From Actinomycetota bacterium (GTDB taxonomy: Bacteria > Actinomycetota > Acidimicrobiia > Acidimicrobiales > JAFATL01): 7,023 bases of DNA. Position 1 is the stretch's first letter, and each line of letters begins with the position of its first letter. The stretch covers positions 1 through 7,023 of the forward strand of contig JAFATL010000738.1 of assembly GCA_019243975.1 (NCBI GenBank), in the 5' to 3' direction. The notes beneath the pieces were generated by a model. The model was given only the letters and a program-made list of their open reading frames with translations, searched no databases and had not been told where the DNA came from. Positions 1 to 4,863 of this stretch are shown in pieces. The translations under genes were made by a program, and so were the position numbers.

Positions 1-242
1 TTGGCGGGATCGCCCTGCTCGATGCCCATGGCGTGCATGGCGAACAGGCTGGCGAAGACACCCACCATGAAGATCTCGGAGTGGGCGAAGTTGATGAGCT
101 GCAGCACGCCGTACACCAACGTGTACCCGAGCGCGATCAGCGCGTAGATCGCGCCGAGCGTCAGACCGTCGAACGTCTGGGGTCCGAACTGGTCCTTCAG
201 GCAGTGGAAGCAGAGATCGATGGGAACCCCCTCGAACCGCAA
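1..242 (-). CDS. livH: Branched-chain amino acid ABC transporter permease, LivH type (N-terminal part)
   Basis: This is the N-terminal part of an inner-membrane permease of a branched-chain amino acid type ABC importer (BPD_transp_2 / LivH family); the rest lies beyond the left edge. The leftward translation contains GLTLGAIYALIALGYTLVYG followed by VLQLINFAHSEIFMVG, the typical first membrane segment and conserved loop of LivH. It follows the substrate-binding protein gene on the same strand, with a hairpin between them, as in liv operons. The start is uncertain. The only standard start codon in frame upstream of the conserved part is TTG at 242-240, which lies inside the hairpin and has no Shine-Dalgarno. 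A GAGGGGG at 233-227 is placed 5 nt before an in-frame ATC at 221-219, so an unusual AUC start (73 codons in view) is possible. The family call is firm; the start is not. Confidence 0.85.
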   Translation of the reverse strand, partial: MRFEGVPIDLCFHCLKDQFGPQTFDGLTLGAIYALIALGYTLVYGVLQLINFAHSEIFMVGVFASLFAMHAMGIEQGDPA

Positions 243-268
243 CGGAGGGCGCCGAAGCGCCCTCCGTT
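241..268 (-). terminator. Perfect 12-bp hairpin with UUCG tetraloop between binding-protein and permease genes
   Basis: Positions 241-252 and 257-268 are perfect reverse complements with a 4-nt loop. Read on the minus strand the loop is UUCG closed by C-G, the extra-stable C(UUCG)G tetraloop. It lies 24 nt past the stop of the substrate-binding protein gene and a few nt before the Shine-Dalgarno-like GAGGGGG of the permease. No run of T follows on the minus strand. It could therefore be a partial terminator or a 3' RNA-stabilising or processing hairpin, rather than a full intrinsic terminator. Confidence 0.7.
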
Positions 269-292
269 TACGGCCGTGTCGTGTTCAGACGC

Positions 293-1597
293 TCAGGGCT
301 TCGACGTGGTGGTGGAAGCCACGGTCGTCGTGGTGGACCCGCTCGATCCACTCACGGTCGTGCTCGAGCCGCTCGACCCGCCGGAACCGGCCGTGGTGGT
401 GGTTTCGGCGGGCTTGTCGGCCACGATCGTCTGGGACGGGGCGATCTCGGCGCCCTTGACCTCGAACACGAAGAACTGCGTCGAGCCGATGTTGCCGTTC
501 GACTCGAACTTGATCGTCTTCGAGATACCGGCGTAGGAGCCGACCTTGTTGTTGACGTAGTCGAGCAGCGCGGCGCGCGTGGTGTTGCCGGCCTTGATGC
601 CCTTGATGAGGATCTTGGCGGCGTCGTACGCCTCGGGCGAGTAGAGGCCGGGGTCCTTCCCGATGTCCTTCTTGAACTGGTCGTAGAAGGTCTTCAGGGC
701 TCCGGTCGAGGACGAGAAGGCCAGGTTGCACGGGCAGGTGAGCTTGGCGCCCTCGGCGGCGGCGGGACCGGCGGCGGTGACGAAGCCCTTGTCGAGCGAG
801 CCGTCGCCGCTGACGAACGTGCCCTTCACGCCGGCGTCGACCAGCTGCTTGCGGAGCAGGCCGGCGGCTGCGTAGTAGCCGCCGTAGAACACCGTGTCGG
901 CACCGCTGGCCTTGACGGCGTTGACGGTGGCCGAGAAGTCCTGGGCCTTGGGGTCGATGACCTGGGTGGTCGCCGCCTTGATGCCCTTGTCGACCGACAG
1001 GCGCTGCACGTCGACGGCGAGGCCCTTGCCGTACTCACTGTTGTCGTTGATGAACGCCACGCTCTTGGGCTTCACCGTCTGCGACAGGTACGAGGCGATA
1101 CCGCTCGCCTGCAGGGCGTCGTCGGCGATCACCCGGTGGAAGACCGTCTCGGGCGACACGATCGTGGGCAGCTTCACGTTGGTCGCCGACGGGCTGATGA
1201 AGACCAGCTTGGCGTCCTGGTACAGCGGGATCAGCGCCTTCGTCTCACCCGAGAAGGCGGGGCCGACGGTGCCGATGATGCTCGTGTCCTGGATGAACTG
1301 AGGCGCCACCGTGGTGGCCTGGGCCGGATCGCCCGCAGTGTCGAACTCCTTGAGGGCGATCGTGGGACCGTCCTTCTTGGCGTTCTCCTCGTCGATAGCG
1401 ACCTTGATGCCATCTCGGATGTTGATGCCGAGGTTGGCGTTGTCGCCGGTCTTGGCGCCGACGAAGCCGATGTAGACGGTCTTGCCGGTGCTCGCGCTGG
1501 TCGACTTCTTGCTCTTGCCGCAGGCCACCAGACCCATGGCGGCTACGACAGCGAGAACGGCCACGGCCCGGATCGTCCGGGCCCTTGCGTGAGGCAT
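293..1597 (-). CDS. ABC transporter substrate-binding lipoprotein, LivJ/LivK-like (Peripla_BP_6)
   Basis: This 434-aa extracytoplasmic receptor probably binds branched-chain amino acids or a related small substrate for an ABC importer. It has an n-region with Arg, a hydrophobic core (about residues 10-24) and a lipobox LVAC with the lipidated Cys at 26. The mature part begins a type I periplasmic-binding fold with VYIGFVGAKTGDNANLG (about 41-57), and has the ligand-region motifs GPAFSGETKALIPLY (112-126) and ISPSATN (134-140). ATG at 1597 is preceded by AGGAG 5 nt upstream. Two oddities are seen: a CPC pair (288-290), and a final stretch of 38 residues (397-434) made almost only of Thr, Ser, Gly and Ala, which is not part of the binding fold. 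The downstream gene on the same strand is a LivH-type permease, which supports the transporter role. The exact substrate cannot be told from sequence. Confidence 0.93.
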   Translation of the reverse strand: MPHARARTIRAVAVLAVVAAMGLVACGKSKKSTSASTGKTVYIGFVGAKTGDNANLGINIRDGIKVAIDEENAKKDGPTIALKEFDTAGDPAQATTVAPQFIQDTSIIGTVGPAFSGETKALIPLYQDAKLVFISPSATNVKLPTIVSPETVFHRVIADDALQASGIASYLSQTVKPKSVAFINDNSEYGKGLAVDVQRLSVDKGIKAATTQVIDPKAQDFSATVNAVKASGADTVFYGGYYAAAGLLRKQLVDAGVKGTFVSGDGSLDKGFVTAAGPAAAEGAKLTCPCNLAFSSSTGALKTFYDQFKKDIGKDPGLYSPEAYDAAKILIKGIKAGNTTRAALLDYVNNKVGSYAGISKTIKFESNGNIGSTQFFVFEVKGAEIAPSQTIVADKPAETTTTAGSGGSSGSSTTVSGSSGSTTTTVASTTTSKP

Positions 1598-1602
1598 GTC
1601 TT

Positions 1603-1607
1603 CTCCT
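1603..1607 (-). promoter_or_regulatory. Ribosome binding site of the substrate-binding protein
   Basis: On the minus strand AGGAG lies 5 nt before the ATG at 1597-1595. It is the clearest Shine-Dalgarno of the leftward genes and fixes that start. Confidence 0.75.
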
Positions 1608-1627
1608 GTTCGCCGAGTTCGGGCGGA

Positions 1628-1655
1628 AGCATACGCACAGACCGGGCAGAATCAA
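1628..1655 (-). promoter_or_regulatory. Candidate sigma70-like promoter for the leftward transporter genes
   Basis: On the minus strand TTGATT (1655-1650) is followed after 16 nt by TATGCT (1633-1628). Each box matches 4 of 6 consensus bases. A start near 1620 would give a leader of about 23 nt containing the AGGAG. It lies in the 64-bp spacer to the divergent AlaX gene. It is recognised by eye only. Confidence 0.45.
1647..1652 (+). promoter_or_regulatory. Possible -10 element for leaderless transcription of the AlaX gene
   Basis: CAGAAT (4 of 6 matches to TATAAT) ends 9 nt before the GTG at 1662. There is no Shine-Dalgarno before that GTG, which would fit a leaderless mRNA of the kind common in actinobacteria. 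It overlaps the -35 box proposed for the opposite strand. The evidence is weak. Confidence 0.2.
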
Positions 1656-1661
1656 CGGGTT

Positions 1662-2369
1662 GTGACCGACCTGCTCTACCTGCGTGACGCCTACCTCCGT
1701 ACCTTTCGTGCCACCGTTACGGCCGTCGACACCGAGGGTGGGCGGGTGGCGCTGGACCGAACGGCCTTCTACGCCACCGGGGGCGGCCAGCCCCACGACA
1801 CGGGCACGCTGGCTGGCTCACGGGTCACCGACGTGCGTAAAGAGGGCGAGCACGTGTGGCACACCGTGGAGGGACCGGTGCCGGCGGTCGGCGACGAGGT
1901 GGAGGGCGAGGTCGACTGGGACCGCCGCCACGCTCTCATGCGCACGCACACGGCCCTGCACGTGCTGTGCGGCGTGATCTGGAACGAATGGGGCACCGCG
2001 GTCACCGGCGGGAACATGGAGCCGCTGTCGGCGCGGATGGACTTCGAGTTCGACCCGTTGCCGGAGGGTTTCGGCCAGACGGTCGAAGACCTCGTGAACA
2101 AGGAGCTGGCGGCGGCGCGGCCGATCGAGGTCACGTTCCTGCCCCGCGCCACCGCGGTGGAGGACGAGGACCTCATCCGCACGAAGGTCAACATGATCCC
2201 CGAGAACGTGAAGGAGATCCGCGTTGTCGACATCGTCGGTCTCGACAAGCAGGCCGACGGCGGTACGCATGTCGCCACCACCGACGAGGTCGGCCGTATC
2301 CGTGTGCTGAAGACGGAGTCGAAGGGCAAAGGCAACAAGCGCATCCGCATCGAGGTGCTCGATGGCTGA
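1662..2369 (+). CDS. alaX: AlaX-type alanyl-tRNA editing protein
   Basis: This 235-aa protein resembles the free-standing editing domain of alanyl-tRNA synthetase, which hydrolyses Ser- or Gly-tRNA(Ala) in the cytoplasm. The second-domain N-terminal motif FYATGGGQPHDTG (36-48) is present. So is the zinc/catalytic motif HTALH (His96, His100), followed by DGGTH (Asp199, His203) and a C-terminal VGRIRVLKTESKGKGNKRI (210-228). In AlaRS the third ligand position is usually Cys (CGGTH); here it is Asp. GTG at 1662 is chosen because the conserved MTDLLYLRDAYL begins there. An in-frame ATG at 1596 would add 22 unconserved-looking residues and overlap the start of the divergent gene. There is no clear Shine-Dalgarno. 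The stop overlaps the start of larE by 8 nt, suggesting translational coupling. The family is confident; the in vivo substrate is inferred. Confidence 0.9.
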   Translation: MTDLLYLRDAYLRTFRATVTAVDTEGGRVALDRTAFYATGGGQPHDTGTLAGSRVTDVRKEGEHVWHTVEGPVPAVGDEVEGEVDWDRRHALMRTHTALHVLCGVIWNEWGTAVTGGNMEPLSARMDFEFDPLPEGFGQTVEDLVNKELAAARPIEVTFLPRATAVEDEDLIRTKVNMIPENVKEIRVVDIVGLDKQADGGTHVATTDEVGRIRVLKTESKGKGNKRIRIEVLDG

Positions 2370-3159
2370 GCTGTCGGCGCTGGAGACGCGGCTGCGCGAG
2401 CTCGGCAACGTCGTGGTGGCGTTCAGCGGCGGGGCCGACTCGGCGTTCCTCGCGCGCGTGGCGCACGACGTCCTCGGTAGCGACGGCGCACATGCAGTCA
2501 CTGCCGTGTCGCCGTCGCTGGCGCCGGAGGAACGCGCTGATTGTGAAGCGCTGGCGCGGGAGTGGGGCCTGCGATGGAGCGCGGTGTTCACCGACGAGCT
2601 CGCCGACCCCGCGTACTCGGTCAACGACGGCGAGCGCTGCTACCACTGCAAGGCCACGTTGATGGACGCGCTGGTGCCGCTGGCCAGCGACTCGCGCGCC
2701 ACGGTGGTGCTGGGCGTCAACCTCGACGACCTCGGCGACCATCGGCCCGGGCAACGGGCGGCGGCCGAGGGCGGCGCCGTGTTCCCGCTGGTCGACACCG
2801 GATTCACCAAGGCCGACGTGCGCGACTGGTCGCGCCGGCTGGGCCTGCGCACGTGGGACAAGCCGGCGGCGGCCTGCCTCGCGTCACGCGTCCCGTACGG
2901 CACGCCGGTGACCCTGGGCGTGCTCGAATCGGTTGCCAAGGCCGAATCGGCCTTGCGGGCACTCGGGTTTCGGCAACTGCGGGTGCGCCACTACGGCGAG
3001 CTGGCCCGGCTCGAGCTCGACGGGCCCGACCTGGAGGCGGCCGTGAGCCGGCGGGAGGAGATCGTGGCGGCGGTGCGTGCGGCGGGCTACACCTACGTCA
3101 CGCTCGACCTGGAGGGATTTCGGTCGGGCAACCTCAACCAGGCGCTCCGGGAGTCGTAG
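2362..3159 (+). CDS. larE: ATP-dependent sacrificial sulfur transferase LarE
   Basis: This 265-aa PP-loop enzyme belongs to the LarE family. Known members activate the pyridinium dicarboxylate intermediate with ATP and donate sulfur from their own cysteine while making the nickel-pincer cofactor of lactate racemase. The PP-loop SGGADS is at 22-27. RCYHCK (92-97) and WDKPAAACLASRVPYG (165-180) are family signatures, and Cys172 in the latter corresponds to the sacrificial cysteine of the single-Cys enzymes. Further cysteines are at 61, 93 and 96. Length is normal for the family. ATG at 2362 is preceded by GAGGTG (2352-2357) inside alaX, whose stop it overlaps by 8 nt. No larA, larB or larC is visible in the window, so the sulfur acceptor here may differ from the classic one. 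Family assignment is firm; pathway is open. Confidence 0.92.
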   Translation: MAELSALETRLRELGNVVVAFSGGADSAFLARVAHDVLGSDGAHAVTAVSPSLAPEERADCEALAREWGLRWSAVFTDELADPAYSVNDGERCYHCKATLMDALVPLASDSRATVVLGVNLDDLGDHRPGQRAAAEGGAVFPLVDTGFTKADVRDWSRRLGLRTWDKPAAACLASRVPYGTPVTLGVLESVAKAESALRALGFRQLRVRHYGELARLELDGPDLEAAVSRREEIVAAVRAAGYTYVTLDLEGFRSGNLNQALRES

Positions 3160-3166
3160 AAGAACC

Positions 3167-3406
3167 GTGACCAACGTGCGGGTGAAGCTGACGTTCCCCG
3201 AGGCGCTGATCAAGCAGCCCATCATCGGGCGCATGGTCCGTGAGTTCGAGGTGATGCCCAACATCCGGCGGGCGAACGTCGAAGAGGGCTTCGGCTGGGT
3301 CATTTGTGAGCTGGGTGGCGAGACCGACGCAGTCGAGCGGGCGATGGAGTGGTTGCACGACCTGGGCGTGCAGGTCGACCGCCTCGGCGACGTGGTCGAG
3401 AGCTGA
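3167..3406 (+). CDS. Stand-alone NIL-domain protein
   Basis: This 79-aa protein resembles the NIL domain, an ACT-like fold known at the C terminus of the methionine importer ATPase MetN, where it binds methionine and regulates transport. It is also found fused to ferredoxin domains in proteins linked to sulfur amino acid synthesis. The pattern LTFPEALIKQPIIGRMVREF (8-27), then MPNIRRANVEE and a C-terminal helix with ERAMEWLHDLGVQVD, fits the family. There is no ATPase, ferredoxin or membrane segment; it contains a single Cys. GTG at 3167 follows the larE stop by 7 nt, with only a weak AGAAG-like Shine-Dalgarno. A longer in-frame start at 3077 would lie inside larE and encode an Arg-rich out-of-frame shadow, so it was rejected. 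The position after larE suggests a sulfur-related ligand-binding or partner role, which is inference. Confidence 0.8.
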   Translation: MTNVRVKLTFPEALIKQPIIGRMVREFEVMPNIRRANVEEGFGWVICELGGETDAVERAMEWLHDLGVQVDRLGDVVES

Positions 3407-3415
3407 GGAGGCGCG

Positions 3416-4054
3416 GTGCGCAGGATCCTGAGCCTGGTGATCTTGTTGGCGATCCTGACCGGCGGCGACCTGCTGCTGCGCAACATCGCCGAGCAGCAGG
3501 TGGCCGACCAGGTGAAGTCGGAGATGCCTGCCAACGCGCACGTCAGCGCGAGCATCCCCGTCTTCCCCTTCGTGCCCCGTGTTGTGTTCTGGGGGTCGGT
3601 GCCCAAGGTCAACGTGAAGGTCACCAACGTGCAGGGCCCGCCGCTGAACCTGGCCGAGGCGCGCGTGTCGATCAGCGGCGTCGTAGTCAACCGTCATCAT
3701 CTGCTGAACAAGCGACGCATCGAGCTCGTGTCGATCGACAAGGGCACCGTTGAAGCGGTCGTGACCCAGGACGCGTTGAGCGACGTGCTGCACGCGCCCG
3801 TCAAGATCACCGGCGGCACCGTGTCGCTCACCGTGGCCGGGCAGTCGGTGACGGTGAAGCCGTCGATCGACAAGAACAACCACCTCGTGCTCACACCGGT
3901 CGGCAGTGGCGGCGAGGTGCGCACCCTCGGGCTCGGCCAGGCCAACCTGGTGCCGTGCGCCGGTTCGGTGTCGGTGGAGGAGGGCAAGGTGCGGGTGTCG
4001 TGCTCGTTCACCCACATCCCCGACTCGTTCGTGAGGGCGGCCAACGGCAAGTAG
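3416..4054 (+). CDS. LmeA-like DUF2993 family membrane-anchored protein
   Basis: This 212-aa protein begins with RR and a hydrophobic segment (about 4-20) that acts as a signal or N-terminal anchor, so the rest is probably outside the membrane. The pattern that follows, LLLRNIAEQQVADQVKSEM, then FPFVPRVVFWGSVPKVNVKV and a beta-rich core, matches the DUF2993 / LmeA family of actinobacteria. Mycobacterial LmeA is a phospholipid-binding envelope protein needed for normal mannan synthesis. Two cysteines (181 and 196) lie in the outer part and could form a disulfide. The GTG at 3416 is preceded by GAGGAGG (3405-3411), which overlaps the stop of the NIL gene; the gap between genes is 9 nt. The function in this organism, and the envelope polymer concerned, cannot be deduced. 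Confidence 0.78.
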   Translation: MRRILSLVILLAILTGGDLLLRNIAEQQVADQVKSEMPANAHVSASIPVFPFVPRVVFWGSVPKVNVKVTNVQGPPLNLAEARVSISGVVVNRHHLLNKRRIELVSIDKGTVEAVVTQDALSDVLHAPVKITGGTVSLTVAGQSVTVKPSIDKNNHLVLTPVGSGGEVRTLGLGQANLVPCAGSVSVEEGKVRVSCSFTHIPDSFVRAANGK

Positions 4055-4115
4055 CCAGCTCGACGAGGCCGTCGCTGCGTTCAGCGCGGCCGTCGAGGCA
4101 GCGGTCCCGGCGTGG

Positions 4116-4499
4116 GTGGAGCGCTCGGTGATCGCCACGCTCGAGTGGCAACAGAAGCCCGTCACGGACGACGTCCGGGCCGCGGCGGGCTCGGCCGGGC
4201 GGGACGCGGAGGCGCACGTGGCCGGCCGCCTGCGGGCCCTGTTCGACGCCGACATCGACGCCCAGGCGACCACACCGCTGTCGATCCTGCGCGACGCCGT
4301 CTCGTTCCCGACCGCCGTCCTGCGGCAGGCCGGGGCCGACGCCGTGCGTCGGGACATGTACGCCGTGGAGGCATTTCCCGACGACGAGTTCGCCCTCACC
4401 CCGGCGTCGCTGGCCGACGTCTCGGAGGACCTCGTCGAGCTCGGTATCCGGTGGGGGGCGGCCAAGGCGTGGGCCCACAAGGAGCGGCACGGCTCGTGA
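4116..4499 (+). CDS. Conserved-looking actinobacterial protein of unknown function (start uncertain)
   Basis: From GTG 4116 this frame encodes 127 residues without signal peptide or membrane segment, mainly predicted helical. It contains DADIDAQATTPLSILRDAV (45-62), VLRQAGADAVRRD (68-80), FPDDEFALTPASLADV (87-102) and WGAAKAWAHKERH (113-125). I recall similar small proteins in actinobacteria but know no function. The GTG at 4116 lacks a good Shine-Dalgarno. The frame stays open upstream to 4035 and reads QLDEAVAAFSAAVEAAVPAWVERSV with GC-rich third positions and sensible amphipathic composition, so the real N terminus probably lies further left, near or overlapping the LmeA-like stop. No ATG, GTG or TTG exists there; an ACG at 4044 has GAGGG (4033-4037) 6 nt before it and would give 151 residues. 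The following gene starts 10 nt later. Confidence 0.72.
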   Translation: MERSVIATLEWQQKPVTDDVRAAAGSAGRDAEAHVAGRLRALFDADIDAQATTPLSILRDAVSFPTAVLRQAGADAVRRDMYAVEAFPDDEFALTPASLADVSEDLVELGIRWGAAKAWAHKERHGS

Positions 4500-4509
4500 G
4501 GCCGACCCC

Positions 4510-4839
4510 GTGAAGGTCGCCGCCTACGTGCCCGACCTGATGGACCGATCCAAGCTGGCGGCGGCCGCCCCAGGCACGAATTTCGTCTCGAACCCTCGAC
4601 TTCTGGTCGAGGTTGAGGCTGATCTGGTGGTCCTCGACCTGTCCCGGCCGGGCGTTTTGGAGGCGCTCTCGGGCCTCGCGCACACCCGCACCATCGGCTT
4701 CGGCAGTCACGTCGATGTCGAGACTTTGCAGGCGGCTCGCGAGGCCGGATGCGACCTCGTACTGGCCCGCTCGGCCTTCTTCGCCCGGTTGCCCGGCGTG
4801 CTCGATCAAGGCCCGTCTGCAAAGATGACCGACTCGTAA
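4510..4839 (+). CDS. Small alpha/beta protein of unknown function, receiver-like
   Basis: This protein has 109 residues and no signal peptide or membrane segment. The order of elements resembles a shortened CheY-like fold: VAAYVPDLMDRSKLAAAAP (3-21), a hydrophobic strand LVVLDLSRPGVLEAL (39-53) with Asp43 at the place of the receiver acceptor strand, TIGFGSHVDVETLQAAREAG (61-80), then CDLVLARSAFFARL (81-94). The usual acidic pair near the N terminus and the conserved Lys are not evident, so phosphorylation is doubtful. GTG at 4510 is preceded by TGAGG (4497-4501) with 8 nt spacing, overlapping the stop of the previous gene; this and the 10-nt gap suggest a co-translated pair of unknown proteins. 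The receiver resemblance is a fold-level inference from pattern only. Confidence 0.75.
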   Translation: MKVAAYVPDLMDRSKLAAAAPGTNFVSNPRLLVEVEADLVVLDLSRPGVLEALSGLAHTRTIGFGSHVDVETLQAAREAGCDLVLARSAFFARLPGVLDQGPSAKMTDS

Positions 4840-4858
4840 ACCGGCCAACGGTTGGGGG
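4839..4858 (+). promoter_or_regulatory. Small hairpin and G-rich ribosome binding site before the large secreted protein
   Basis: AACCG (4839-4843) and CGGTT (4849-4853) can pair around a 5-nt loop, directly followed by GGGGG (4854-4858), which sits 5 nt before the GTG at 4864. The stem is short, so a regulatory role is only a possibility. The G run is the only Shine-Dalgarno candidate for that start. Confidence 0.35.
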
Positions 4859-4863
4859 TCCCT

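Noticed and set aside
1596..1661. ATG at 1596 as the AlaX start, overlapping the divergent ATG in a CATG palindrome
   Set aside because: The extra 22 residues do not resemble the family, and the conserved LLYLRDAYL begins right after GTG 1662.
281..1687. A 468-codon open frame on the plus strand, antisense to the substrate-binding protein
   Set aside because: It encodes an Arg/Gly/Asp/Val-rich, low-quality protein with no recognisable motif and mirrors the GC-rich third positions of the real gene.
4591..4612. Hairpin CCTCGAC-TTCTG-GTCGAGG inside the 109-aa unknown gene
   Set aside because: It lies in the middle of a good coding frame with no regulatory context; such short stems arise often in GC-rich coding DNA.
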